A stretch of 47,500 nt of DNA from Symbiodinium natans. Taxonomy: Eukaryota > Sar > Dinophyceae > Suessiales > Symbiodiniaceae. The DNA is taken from NCBI GenBank assembly GCA_905221605.1, contig CAJNDS010002301.1, positions 595,692 through 643,191 of the forward strand, read 5' to 3'. The position numbers were made by a program, and so were the translations under genes. Position 1 is the first letter of the stretch. Every line of letters begins with the position of its first letter. Positions 1 to 11,810 of this stretch are shown in pieces. The notes beneath the pieces are model-generated. The model worked only from the letters and a program-made list of their open reading frames with translations, ran no database searches and had not been told where the DNA came from.

Positions 1-67
1 GCACTTGAACGGCAGCCGGCGGTGGGTTAGGAAGGCGTAGTAGGCGGTGTACTGCGCCACTTCAAGC
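1..67 (-). CDS. Exon of gene D cut by the left window edge
   Basis: On the minus strand the intron ends in GACGCAAAG and the exon opens with G, matching the AG|G acceptor rule seen in gene A. The frame then stays open to the window edge and reads LEVAQYTAYYAFLTHRRL followed by PFKC. It joins in phase to the exon at 1864-1929 through a GA donor (GCAGC|GAAAGC), giving a continuous amphipathic, aromatic-rich stretch. No family was recognised. The rest of the gene lies outside the window. Confidence 0.5.
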
Positions 68-3000
68 CTTTGCGTCAAGTCCTAGATATAGCCCCTGCAA
101 AAGCACACAGCTTGACCTCTACAGCCTAATGAACAAACCCTATACACTCCATCGACCCCATAACCGCATGCACACACACACAAACAAACAACGCAGGCAC
201 CCACCAACCCACCAACCCACCCACCCATCCACCCATCACCCCACCCACGCACGCACGCACAAACACACACCTCTTCACCTCTACGCATCTACACCTCTAC
301 ACATCTACACCTCTGCATATCTATACACCTCGACACATCGACACCTCTACACCTCTACACCTACACAAGCGTCACTGCTGGCACCTTCAGCGTGTTGCTT
401 CTACATGTACCGCCGAGATGATAGGACCTACCAACCCTTAAGCCTAAACCCTAAACCCCAAACACTGACTAGACCCTAAACCCTAAACCCTAAACCCCAA
501 ACACTGACTACCCTAAACCCCTCCTCCCCCGACACCCCCCCGCCCCGACCCGCTAAGCCCCGCTCCCCCGAGACATCAGGTGCTTGACCCGAGCAACAAG
601 CATACGAAAGCCATCCGGAGTCTAAGTCTATTTCAGGCTTTAGGCCTTCGGGTTTAGGGTTTAGGGTTGGGAGTTTTTCGGGTCTAGGCTTCCCAACATT
701 CCGGTACACCCTAAACCTTAAACCCCAAAACCCTAGGCCTTAAACCCTAAACCCTGAACCCAACACCTGAAACCCTGAACTCAGCCAGCTCCTTTCCTGA
801 AGCCCTGTGGGGCGCCCACCCTATGGCGCCCACCTCCTTTCAAGAATTGAAATCGTCATGCTTATAGGGTAGAGGGTGTAGGGTGGTGGAAGGGATTGGT
901 GCTGTTAGTGGCCCATGTTCCCATATCAAATCTTCTTGTCGAGGACTTCTTTGGGAGGTTTCGGGATTTGAGACATATTAGGGCCCTTCTGCTTCCTCAT
1001 GATTTCGAGTTTCTGCCGAGTGCTCGGAACGGCTTCGGAAATCCTGGGCCTCGACTCAGGGTCTACAGGGGTTGTGGGCTTTCGGGTCGTGTACGATGAG
1101 TCTCGGAAATGATCCAGCTGGAGCACCGTGAGCTCCTGAAATTGTCGGGTTCAGGCTTTAGGGTTTATTTAGGGTTTAGTGTTTAGGACCACCAACCATC
1201 GAAGCTCCATAAAGCATGCTTGAAACCTCAACCACATTGACACAAGAAGAAGGCCGGAACAGATCCAACCGTAAACACAATCTAGTATAGACCCCCCCGG
1301 TCCCCTTAAACACAAGCCAGAAAACACAAGGCATCCTAGCAAACATCTTGTCTCCGCGAAGGTGTTGTTTTGGGTGTTGGATTTCAGTGGCTCGTGGACT
1401 CAGACTGTAGGAGTGTAGGGTTGAGGGTTCAGGCGCGAAGGGAGTACTTCTTCTCTTCCCCTGCTCTTCTTTGCAAATCCTGAAAACTCAACAGGTCAAG
1501 GAGCCTGCGCCTAAACCCAAGCCCACAAGCCCGGCAGCCCAAACCCTAAGCCCTACACCCGAAACCCTAATTATAAGCCCTAAGGCCTACACCCGAAACC
1601 CTAGCCCTAAACCCTAAACCCTTTAAACCCTAAGCCCTCAACTCCTAAATCCTAAACCCCAAACCCGTCCTGGAACTCTGTTGGCGGCTTCATCATGGGC
1701 ACCAGGCTCCAGTCCTCGATTAGAGTTCGAACCTTGATGGTTCCTTGACTGGGGGGGGGGGGGGGGAGTGGAGAGAAGGTGCAATCATCCCTAAACCCTA
1801 TAGACCCTAGACCCTAAACCCTAAACCCGGGCTACAGCGAACCCCGCTGTAGCTGCCGCTTTCGCTGCGAAGAAATGCTGGAGTTCCATCCGCAGCTGCT
1901 GCAGCAGGTGCTGAACGTAATATGGGGGCCTGCAAAATTAGAATAGGGTTTGGGGGGGTTGTTAGTTATATTGTAGTATACTGACAAATGGACCATAAGG
2001 GAATACTATTCGTAGTTATTCCGACCCCTATATTACCCTAATTCAATGGAACACTTGGCCAACGCCATTCACTCCGACCCAGGAAACCTTGAAAGTCCTT
2101 CGCGAGTTCGGCCTACAGAATCTCGTGGCGGCGTGGGGCTCTCCGGAAATCGCTGCGATACAGTAGCTGAGCCAACCTATGGGGGTTTCCGAAGTTGGGG
2201 GGGTACCGTACTATTGGGTTAAGGGTTAAGGGTTTAGGGTTCAGGGTTCAGGTTTAGGGTTGAGGGGACATAGGAGAAAAACCCGTTATAGCCCTGAGCC
2301 CTGAGCCCTGAACCCTGCGCTGCTCTCACTACTAGCGACGGACAGCCCTCTGTAAGCCGAAACCCTAAACCCTAAAACCCTAAGACCCTAAAACCCTAAA
2401 ACCCGAAAACCCTAAAACCCTAAAACCCTAAAACCCTAAAACCCTAAAACCCTAAACCCTAAACCCCTACACCTGTCGAGCAGGAGGGGCCAGTGGCTGG
2501 ACGGGGGGCGGGGGGGGAAGGGTGCGATTCAACCTTCTAGGTCCCCCCCCCCCAAACAAAAGGAGTTCGTTGAAACTTTTCTACAAGACCCAAAGAGGAC
2601 CATCATAGGTTCGAGGACCATACTTATTAGTGCCGTAGGGCTGTTAATCGCCCTCTGAAGCAGATACCGCCCTCTCTTTCAGACCCTGCCCTGGCCAGTA
2701 GGAGTGTTTTATGCTTCTTCGGTTTTGGCGCCGCCCTCAATAAAGTAGGCGGTGGTTTGCCTTCGAGTAAGCTCATGTGTGCTTCTGTCCCGGCCACCGG
2801 GATTGTGGGACCTGCCCAAATCTAGCCCTAAACCCTAAACCCTAAACCCTGAACCCTAAACCCTAAACAGTGTCATAGAGAGATCCCCAAATAGGGAGGG
2901 ACCATCCTTGGGACCTTTGCCGCTCTTGGCATCTACCGGCTCCGGGCGTAGGGACCTAAGACCCATACGTTTCTTTTCTGCCCTAACTGTGAACCCTAAA

Positions 3001-4021
3001 CCCTGAACCCCAAACCGTAAACCCAAGCCCTAAACCCTAAACCCTAAACCCTACACTCTAAACCCAAAAACCCTAAACCCAGCCCTAAACCCCAAACCCA
3101 CTACCAGTTTGGGGTGTTTGCTCCACCCTCAAGCATCGTTTCCTGGGATGCAGCGACGTGGAGCGCCATCCGGTGGCTCAACACCTCGGCCGCAACAAAG
3201 GAAACGTCAAGTAACTGGGTTTAGGGTTTAGGGTTTATAGGGTTTAGGGCCTAGAGTTTTGGGTTTAGGGTTTGGGTGTGAGGGTTGTTCCCCCTTATAC
3301 TAACAGTCCATAGGTATTAGAATGGGGGGTATTATTGAGGGCTGTTAGTACTAGGGGGGGGAACATCCCAATATGTACGTTTGGGACGGTGTTGTGACAA
3401 GGGTTAGGGATTTGAGGTTGTAGGGTTCAGGGTCTAGAGTGTGGACCTTAGGGATTCGTAGGTGTGAGTAGCATGCAAGTCGATCACCTGCGCAAAGAAT
3501 AAGAACGGCCTATATACGTCTGACTGAAACGGCTGCGGCTACCGAAAAGCGTACAGGGTTTCGAGCGTAGAGCCCTGTAACCTGCACCCCATACCTGGAG
3601 TAGTCCAGGATCGAATACATCCGAGACTACAGTACCCTGACCCCTAAACCCTAAAACCCCTACACCCCAAACCCTAAACCGGAATAACGTTCACAGGGTC
3701 TTGTACCATAGGTGTACCCTTCGACAACCCTCGACATCTTTATACAACCAGTTTTTTTGATTCACGTCCTCTCGGTAAACCCTAATTTTTTGAATCCTGT
3801 ACCTCCTTGGGCTTAGGCTGCAAAAAGTTACAGTTGGTATACAGGTTCACGGAGGTTGAAAGGTTCTGCGCGGGGGCCCTGCAAATCTTGGAGCCTGCAA
3901 AATATGTTTTAATAGAGTTTGGGGGGTTAGGGTTCTGAGTTCGGGGTTCAGGGCTTAACTGCGTGGCATGATTGATTCCGCTTAGCTGAAGATCCTTCGG
4001 GGTTTCGGGCCAAGGAGGCAT
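1..4021 (-). CDS. Gene D: unrecognised multi-exon gene, 3' end outside the window
   Basis: Candidate exons are 3968-4021 (possible start; begins MPPWPETPKDLQLSGINH, GC donor CAT|GCCACG), 3488-3594, 3143-3184, 2915-2955, 2088-2112, 1864-1929 and 1-67. All follow an AG|G acceptor except the first. The pair 1864-1929 plus 1-67 joins cleanly in phase (PPYYVQHLLQQLRMELQHFF, then alanines, then LEVAQYTAYY). Phase between 3488-3594 and the small middle exons did not resolve to one frame, so exons are missing or some of these are false. No domain was recognised. The gap between 4021 and the end of gene C at 5668 would hold its promoter. Confidence 0.4.
165..365. repeat. Simple-sequence region: CA, CACC and CTCTACAC runs
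   Basis: CACACA and CAAACAAACA give way to CCACCCACCCATCC-type units and then to about ten degenerate copies of CTCTACAC or TCTACACC. The open frames across it are by-products of the repeat. It lies in an intron of gene D. Confidence 0.8.
430..760. repeat. Telomere-like CCCTAAA blocks in an intron of gene D
   Basis: Blocks of CCCTAAACC (about 440-520 and 705-760) surround a short opposite-strand block (about 650-670). The region from 760 to 1520 shows only scattered degenerate copies and no exon I could support; C-rich copies resume at 1530-1660 and 1790-1830. Confidence 0.7.
1864..1929 (-). CDS. Gene D exon with strongly helical coding frame
   Basis: The acceptor is CTAATTTTGCAG|G, with a good pyrimidine stretch. 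The frame reads PPYYVQHLLQQLRMELQHFF, and a GA donor after GCAGC gives the phase needed by the exon at 1-67. A GT donor further on (start 1827, GCCCGG|GTTTAG) is possible but would break the phase. The opposite strand is also open here, so the call rests on the splice signals and on all confident exons of the window being on the minus strand. Confidence 0.5.
2365..2465. repeat. Variant array (CCCTAAAA)n
   Basis: About a dozen near-perfect copies of an eight-base unit with one extra A relative to the usual seven-base CCCTAAA unit. The extra A is conserved through the array, so the array looks locally expanded. Confidence 0.85.
3488..3594 (-). CDS. Gene D exon, 107 nt
   Basis: The acceptor is GGACTACTCCAG|G and the donor CGCAG|GTGATC. 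The frame is open for 35 codons, starting VWGAGYRALRSKPCTLFGSR and ending in GRSYSLR. It can follow the proposed start exon at 3968-4021 in phase 0. No family was recognised. Confidence 0.5.
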
Positions 4022-5667
4022 ACATGGGTCCAATGCGGAATGAGCCGGACACAGCAGCCTTCATTTTTTGCACCCCTCCGTGGCCAGCCCATGTTCCAGG
4101 AAGAGGCCGCCTGTGGACGATCGATGTTGCAAACTTAAATGTCGTGAGACTTTGTGTGCAGGGTCACGTTTTGTCGTTCAAAGACGGGCAAGCATGGTAA
4201 GCAGAGCGTATGAGAGTCCCCACGCCATAGCTGTTGCTAACGTACTTGTCAACAACACTCTACCCAAACAAATGCATCTTGTCGCTTGATGCCTGGCCGT
4301 GACGACACTTAGAACATTGTCCGGTGCCGACAGCATGGCCCACACAACCCTCAAGCAGTGCCACTCGTTTCAGCTGAAGTGTCATGAACTGTGAGACGAG
4401 GGTCAGCAGAGCAGGTCATAGCGTGTGGTGAGGTAGTAGAACTGTCACATGTACTGCACGAGGAAGCTGCTTGAGAAGGAGGCTGAAACGCATGCCGACA
4501 TGGAAACATTGTGGATCTGATTGCGTGCCTTGCCTCACAGACTCCCACAGTACGTCCTATGTGACGCGCTTGAGCTTGTTGCGAAGAACTCTGGCGAGTG
4601 TTTATGGAACACGGCGAGTGTTGAGGAAGCAGGTTTCGGCCGCGTCAAGCATCACAATAATTACCGGATGCCCTGATGAATCGCAAGGGGTCAGGAGAGG
4701 ATCCTTCAAATTCGAAGCATCCGCAGTCAACAACTGTCATGCAGGCTTGCATTCCGCGTCGTTGGCGCGCAGGGACTTCGTGATAGGAAATATGCATTGG
4801 ACACACAGTGTCATGCAATTTCAACCTTAAAAGGTTGATTCCTTGAAATGGGTGCTCCGTGAGAGGTCAGCCGAAGCACGAACAAACACAATATGAATTG
4901 AGACGTCAACGGGACCACAACGGACAGATGGTAGCTGACGGCGGCCACATGATGCAAAAACGAAACTGCTATATCTAATTAATTGTGTTGGATATATTCT
5001 TGCCCCATGACTCCTTACCACTATAGTACAAACTGCACTCACTTCCACTTCTCAGTACATAGGCTCCTATTCTTACATGCGATTCTATTGCCAACTCGAC
5101 AAGTGCCATCTTTGTCAGCCTCTCGAAAGCTTTTGCCTTCAGCGAAATCGGGCTGTCCGCTGCGATCACTCTCCTCCCCCGCCCCTTCCCGCGAGAAAGA
5201 ACCCAAACGGAAGCAGTTCCGCGTACTCTTGCGCTACAAACCAGTACCTGGCCTGAGCAACGGGGCTGCGATATTTTCCGACGTGAAGCCGATTTGGGGC
5301 TTGACGTGTGTTGAGCAAGTTCCAGACCCACCATTAGAAGGAGACATGAGTAGAGGTCCAAAAAGGCCTGCTATTTAGTATACATCAACATGCGCAAAGC
5401 CTGTAGCCGCGGGAAAAGACGAGCGAGTGCATGGATCATGATGTACTCATTTCTGTCAAACCCACTCGCGGAGACATCTCGAGACGTCCCAAGCCCTGTA
5501 TATCCTCCATCAGATCGAGGGCGCTAGGGCTTAGGGTTTAGGGTTTAGGGTTTAGGGTTTAGGGTTTGGGCCGAGGGCAAGAGACACCAACAAATGAACT
5601 TTGCCCTGTGCTCGAGTTCGGGCTTTGATTTTTTCTGATCCTCGTGTTTTCGAAGTGGAGCCACCGA
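4022..5667. other. Intergenic stretch between genes D and C, free of telomere-like arrays
   Basis: About 1.6 kb with almost no TTTAGGG/CCCTAAA copies, unlike the rest of the window; a G-rich array begins only at about 5525. Open frames up to about 130 codons occur on both strands (for example 4975-5361 minus and 4983-5378 plus), but they overlap each other and show no recognisable motif. A possible exon follows GATGGAG|G near 5509 on the minus strand. If genes C and D are correctly bounded, this is the 3' end of C and the promoter of D. Confidence 0.4.
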
Positions 5668-8600
5668 TCACTGCCGCTGCCCTTCCTCCGCCTCAGCCTT
5701 AGGGACACGATGCTTGACTGCCTCTCCAAAAATCAGGTGCCAGTCCTCACCATAAACCGAAGTTCTAAACCCCCAAACCCCAAACCCCGAACCCCAAACC
5801 CTAAACCCTAAACTCTCAGCCCTACACCAGTTACACCACCCAACCTTTAGCTGCTAAAGGAGTCTAGCCAACCCCGATGAGCTTGATGAGCTTTGTTTTG
5901 GACCCTGTAGTGTTTAGGGCTTACAGCTTAGGGTTGCGGGGTTGTAGGGTGTAAGGTATATGATGGAAGGGGGAGGGTGGGTGGGGATTCTGGCCCGCTT
6001 TAAGGTAACGAAGGGCAGACCGGCAGGGGTACATGGTGACCGGGCTGTTACGCAGCCGACGTACGCTCCTCCAAACGGTACGCGAACCAAGCCCTGCGAT
6101 GGCTTGGGACTGGGGGATGGGATTCTAAGAACCCCTTCAAGGGGTTTATGGGTTTCTCAAGCCTCCCCGAAAACCCTCGCAAAACCTGGATAAACCTATC
6201 AAAGCCTCAACCCTCAACCCTCAACCCTAAACTGAACCCTAAACCCTAACCCTGAACCCTCAACCCTCAACCCTAAACTGAACCCTTCAGCCTCCAAGCT
6301 CAGACACCCTGAAGCCCCTCTGGCAATTCACCCAGAACCTAAAAGCCCGTCAAAACCCTATTCGTTAAGCCCTCTTGGCAGGGCCCCTTAAGCCCAGCCA
6401 TTCACCCTGCTCTGTAGAGCCTAAATCCCTAAGCCCACGCGAGGGGGAGGGGTTTAGGGTTTAGGGTTTAGGAGGGTTTAGGGTTAAGGCTTTAGGGTTC
6501 AGGGTCGGTTCAGGGTTTAGCGTTGGCCTGGCGATTGCGGACGTCCGTCGGCTGAGGTCGACGAAAGGCAATATTTGGCGGTTCTAGACCCAAAGCCTGC
6601 GATGGAAAGCCACTGTTACCACGGATGGGGTCTAGGGTTTGGGGTTTAGGTTGAGGGTTTGGGGTTTAGGGGTTAGGGTTTAGGGTTTAGGGTTTTTGGG
6701 GTTTTTGGGGTTGAGAGGCTTTAGGTGTGGGGTAGAGGGAAGGACTTCCATTGCTACCACTGTGACTATTTCGGTTGCTACTTCTCCTGCTCTTCCTAGT
6801 TAGACCAAGGGTTGTGGAGTGTTTAGGGCTTTCGGGCTTTGAGGTTCGGTCTTTATAGCTTCAGAGGTTGAGGTTCTAGGGCTTTAGGCTTCGGAGGGTA
6901 TGGGTGCCAAAAGTTTCGGGTCTGGCTAAGACTCAAGTCTTTAGGGCGCTTGGTGGCGTATAGCATCCTAAACCCTACGCTCTCAACCTGGACGTGAGTG
7001 TTTGGGGCGGCCTCGACATTGGGGTTGAGACCCGGTGGCTCATGCTTGAAGTGCTTGATGCTTTCTCTTAACGCTCTATAACCCAAAGCCCTACACGCTA
7101 AACCCTGTTGGGGCGCGATTAATTGGAGGGCTCAGTGTGATGCTCTACCTACAAGAAGCATGCTAGCACATGGGGGGCTGCTTCCTTTGCTCAATGACAG
7201 TCCTGATTGGTGGGTACCCGAAAGGGACTCCAATTTCAGAACCTGCTCAACACTCCAAACGATGAGCAGGGTGAGGGCTAAGGGAAGTTTAGGGTTTAGA
7301 GCGAGAAGGTTTAAGAACTTGCCCAATTTTGAGTAGCCATTCGAGTACCCTACAAAACCCTAAACCCTAAACCCTCAACCCTGAACCCTAAATACTAAAC
7401 CCTAAACCCTAATCCCAGTTCAGGGTTGTCGGGCCTGCAGAGTCAACTGACGCTGACGGCGACTTTCCAGGGACTCCTTCGTCCGATTCACGTCTTGGTA
7501 GGTCCGTAGCCGTGTTTTGATGAGGGTTGGGGTTTAGGGTTATAGGGTTTATAGGGTTTATAGGGTTTATAGGGTTTATAGGGTTTATTGGGTTTATAGG
7601 GTTTATAGGGTTTATAGGGTTTATAGGGTTTATAGGGTTTTATAGGGTTTAGGGTTTCAGGTTTAGAATTTAGGCGTGTTTACGGTTTAGGGTTTAGGGA
7701 TTAGGGTGGGGGTTGGAGTTTATGTACAGGAAGTGCAGCATTCCGGCTTGTGTCTAGCCTCGTGACATGGGATTCGGGATTTTCATCCTCAAGAAATCTT
7801 TGAAAAAGGGACACAAAGGAGAAAAAGAAGCCACCCTGACGAGGAAATAGAAACAGGTGCGGGGCCGCTCTCACGCTTGCTTCCTTTGCGTTACTTGTGT
7901 GCATTTTGTTTTTGGGTTCAATGAAGGAAGATGCGCCACATCCAACTTCACCCCAAAAAAGGCAACCTCGAATGCGTGATCCTGCCAAACCCTAAACCCT
8001 AAACCCTAAATCCTAAACCCTAAACCCTAAACCCTAAACCCTGAACCCTAAACCCTAAACCCACGGTCCTCCTCGAGGATGGCCGGCTGCGAAGCTGCTC
8101 CACGCCGGGTTCGCATGAAAGCAAGATCGTCCTGCAGGGCAAGCTTATCAAAACGCTATAAATCCTAAACCCTAAACCCTAAACCCTAAACCCCTCCAAG
8201 TGATTGTGCCCTGGGCAGCTTCTGCGTTTTCCGCGTTCCCCGGCTTTTTGCGTGGCCCCGGTTGCGACAAGCGACGCAAGCAACTCCGAAAACTTCTGTT
8301 GATAAGGGAGCCTTCAGGGCTTGAGGCGGGTTTCGGGCTTAGCGTTTCGGGAAGCAGCCCTCAAGACCAGGGCGTCGCATGTTGGACCACAAAGGGGTTT
8401 TTTGGCTGAGGGTGTGAAATCCCATGCAGTGTGATGGGGCCAGTTCCGCGCACACCATCCGCTGAAACCCGAATGCCCGTAGGGTGTGAGGCCTTGGACG
8501 TTTAAGGAGTTATCCTTGCGATGTTTCGGGTGATTCTAGGGTTCCAGGATTTGTTCGTGTAAGGTTCAGTGTTTACATAGGGTAACAGGTGTCACATGCT

Positions 8601-11600
8601 AGGTCAGGCCGCATGCTCCTGGGCCAGAAAAGCACCCCAATCGGGTTGGCGGTCTCGGCTTTTCAGCCTAGGCCGCATGTGTTAAAGCATATTGTGCAAC
8701 AACACGTCAATCCTGGGTGCAGAGACCCATAGAGACCCTAAACCCTAAAACCCTACAATCCCAAAAGCCCGAAAAAAAAAACGGGGCAAGGGCTGAGCTT
8801 GACCGAGTGCCCTGGCCCTACAGAGGGTTTAGGGTTTAGGGTTTAGGGCTTAGGGTTTAGATTGTAGAAGTTTTCAATCTTTTGCTTTTCTTGAAATGGC
8901 CGAAATCCACTGGCGTCCTGTGTGCTCACGCTTCCCATGGCGAAGGAACGGATGTCGCACCGCAATCGCCACTTCTTTGATATTGGGACAAAGGCCACAG
9001 GAGCCAAACGCGGCTTCGCAGGCACTCAAACATCAAAGTCAGAAGGGTGGTGGGGGGTGGGGGTTTAGGGTTTAGGGTTTATAGGGTTTAGGCCCTCATC
9101 CTCCTGAACGAAACCCTGAGGCCTAAACCCTCCAGCCGGAATCAAGAACCCTGTGAAAACCGAACCCTGTGAAAACCGAACCCTAAACCCTAAGCCCTCA
9201 ACAGACGCCGACATGAAATCCCAAACCAAACACAACCCTGAACTTGGGATATTTTCCCTTTTTCTAACAGTCCTTGATCGGCATTGCAGTACGGGGTACT
9301 AGAATCCCCCTTGAGGACTGTTAGTTTTGGGGCAACATCCCAACCCTGAAGGCTCATGCGTGCTTCGGGGTTGGGCTCACCCAAAACCCTAAACCCAAAA
9401 AACCCAAACCCGAAACCCGAAACCCTAAACCCTAAACCCTAAAAACCCTAAAAACCCTAAACCCTCCTCGGGCTGCGACGGCCACCATGGACTCCACAGG
9501 GAGGAGCCGCGAGGAGAAATGCTTCGTCAAGGAGAGCCCGGAGATCCTTCGTTTAGGTTTTGGGGGTTTAGGGCATAGGGTTTAGGGTTTAGGGTTTAGG
9601 GTTCAGGGTTCAGGGTTTAGGGTTTAGGGCTTCGGGCTCAGGTCTTTCTGGATGGGCTCGTCGGGCTGTTTGGGATTTGAGGGTTTGGGGCTTTGGGGAT
9701 TTTAGACGGTTTTGAAGGCTTGAGGTTTCGAGGGCTTCGGGTAGGTTATATTTGGTGCAGCCTGAAACGCAAAGGGACCGTTCGTTCCTGCCACCCTAAA
9801 CCCTATTGAGCTTACAAGCTTCATTATATGATATACGGTACATGTGAGAACTTGAGGAAGAGTGGGTAGCAGGCACGGCTTGGGATTTGGGGCAGACAAA
9901 TATTGGCATAAGTTAGCACTCGCCTCTTGGAGCAATAAATGCCTTTTCAAAGAGTGTGAGCCACTGGTTTAGGACAAACCCGAAACCTTCCACCCACGCC
10001 AGGGACAGGGATGCATGGGGCTTGGACCACGGGATTCTTCTCGACCAGGGCTGTGGCAGGCAGAAGAAGAGGCCATTTTCCGTGACCTCCTTCACAGCCT
10101 GCATGCCTCACCAGCAGGTGTAGGGGATTTAGGGATCATACCCCGAAGCCCTCGGGCCTAGACCCTAAGGGGTCTAGGGCTTAGGTCCCTAAAACCCCCG
10201 AAATCTGAGGAAAGCCCGAGTTTTTAGGAGCCCTCAGGCCGGATGAACTTTAAATCATTGAAACAAATCCAAGGCTGGCGGAAGATGCCCTTAGCAGGTA
10301 TAAGGGATAGCTTGGTATGACCATGTATGCATGTTTCTTGTTTCGTAAATGCATCTATACCTATAGGTATCTATATATATATATACACACACACCTGTGT
10401 CTATATGTAAATGTGTTTAGATCTGCATGTGTATACATATATACACACACATAAGAAGCAACGGACGAAGCTACACTCAGAGCGCGGCCGCTGAGTCCTG
10501 CCCAGCGGGACATGAGACGAACCACGGCCACCGCCGTGTGAACCTCGGTGACTGGGGCTTGTCGCCGGTTGACTTTAGATCGAGGGTCTCTACACACACA
10601 CACACACATATATATATATAATTAAATACTACAACAGTAACACTACTACACAATATTTAATAGTGGAATGACCATATGCTTGCATGAGATCATGAAGCAC
10701 ATCACAAAGTATCATGCGATGGACTGAAATGTAATCTGCTGTGATACTGTCTGACATTCCAGATGTGTGTATATAAATGCAAAAACAAATAGTGCCGTAT
10801 CATGAATATAGCTATGTATATACATATATGTGTGTCTCTATATTTAGAATTAGGCTAGGCGTCGGGTTGAGGATTGAGTGTTTAAGGGTTGAATATGCTC
10901 AGACCAAATCTCGCGTGGGGCTGCGGGTCAAAAGGCTTGCCAGTTGAGGATTTTAGACCCCAAAAGGCTGAGCTTAGGGCTTCGGGTTTCGGTTTAGGGT
11001 TCCAGGCTTAGGGTCAGATATCGGGTCATTTCACGGTCTCTCTGGGGCTTTGCCTAGAATAGTGGGCTTAGGGTCCCTAAACTATCTGGCAAGGAAAACC
11101 CGATTTGTTTGCAGGGAGAAAGCTTTCAGTGGCTTGGACCCAACAAGCCCTACGGCACCGAGGCCGGTTGAGGGTCAGGCATTGGCGCTCCGAGTGTTGA
11201 ACCTCAGCGTAGAGAGCTGAATGTCGCAAGCTTAGGGTTAACCCTAAACCCAAAACCCCAAACCCTAAACCCTTGAGGGTTTAGGGGCTTTAGGGGTTGG
11301 GGCACATTTCGGACGAAGTCCTGGGCCAAAACGCCCTAAGCCCTAACAGCCCGCAAAGACCTCAACTTCAATGGCCTCACTAAAACCGTTAGGACACGTA
11401 GCGGAAACTACCAAAATAGGGTTTTCTAGCAATATGGGCAGTTCTCTAAATTGGGGTCCCTTCTGCAGGCCATTTTATCCCAAGTAAGACCCTAAACCCT
11501 AAACCCTAAACCCTAAACCCTATAGTCTAAACTTCTTGTCTCCCCTTAGTTCGCCCTACGAGTCTAGGGCTTAGGGCAGTTCGCGAGGCAACAGGTCTGC

Positions 11601-11810
11601 ATGCTCAGAAAACTTTCAAGCAGAGACCCATTACAAAGGAATCCTGAACCATGCCAGAGTGTTTAGGCTTTAGGGTTTAGGGTTTAGAGTTTAGGGTTTA
11701 GGGTTTAGGGTTTGGTTTAGCGCTTCGGGTTTTCGTTCCGGGCGTGAAGGACCGCTGGAGCCCGCGTGAGCCCAAAGCAGACACCGGCTGCGACGATTGC
11801 ACTCCTCCAC
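5668..11810 (-). CDS. Gene C: unrecognised multi-exon gene
   Basis: Exons, from the 5' side: 11772-11810, 11140-11202, 10498-10543, 9987-10106, 9736-9761, 9463-9546, 8072-8131, 7435-7476, 6528-6596 and 5668-5721. Every acceptor is AG|G; donors are GT, GC or GA. From 10498 to the stop all phases match without adjustment: VHTAVAVVRLMSRWA joins MQAVKEVTENGLFFC, then CTKYNLPE, DLRALLDEAFLLAAP, DDLAFMRTRRGAASQPAILE, ESLESRRQRQLTLQ, ALGLEPPNIAFRRPQPTDV and AVKHRVPKAEAEEGQRQ before TGA. The two 5' exons are less certain (several donors fit) and no start codon was fixed. I do not recognise the protein. Strong acceptors (GTCCCTTTGCGTTTCAG at 9762, TTTCCATCGCAG at 6597) support it. Confidence 0.5.
7527..7660. 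repeat. Variant array (TTTATAGGG)n
   Basis: More than ten copies of a nine-base unit, TTTATAGGG, with one TTTATTGGG. It lies in the intron of gene C between the exons at 7435-7476 and 8072-8131, on the acceptor side of 7435-7476, where the canonical unit resumes at about 7640-7700. Confidence 0.85.
9987..10106 (-). CDS. Gene C exon, 120 nt
   Basis: It sits between GCTGGTGAG|G and a GT donor (GTGGAAG|GTTTCG) and is open for 39 codons in the frame given by its neighbours: MQAVKEVTENGLFFCLPQPW, then SRRIPWSKPHASLSLAWVE. Phase 1 at both ends matches the exons at 10498-10543 and 9736-9761. The internal ATG could also be a start codon if the upstream exons prove wrong. Confidence 0.5.
10362..10625. 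repeat. TA and CA microsatellites flanking an exon
   Basis: ATATATATA and ACACACAC runs occur at about 10362-10395, 10430-10450 and 10592-10621. The coding exon of gene C at 10498-10543 sits between them. Frames that read through the runs are repeat products. AT-rich unique sequence follows to about 10840. Confidence 0.8.

Noticed and set aside
430-760. Chromosome end at the left edge
   Set aside because: Telomere-like repeats occur throughout the window in both orientations, so these are interstitial, not a terminus.
4975-5378. Overlapping 128- and 131-codon frames on opposite strands
   Set aside because: They overlap, show no motif and lie in the presumed intergenic gap; kept only as a note.
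7441-7497. Plus-strand exon with CTGCAG acceptor and GTAGGT donor
   Set aside because: The opposite strand gives ESLESRRQRQLTLQ, which fits gene C on both sides in phase 0.
8072-8161. Plus-strand terminal exon TVLLEDGRLRSC ending LIKTL
   Set aside because: The minus-strand reading has AG|G and matches both gene C neighbours; the plus reading stands alone.
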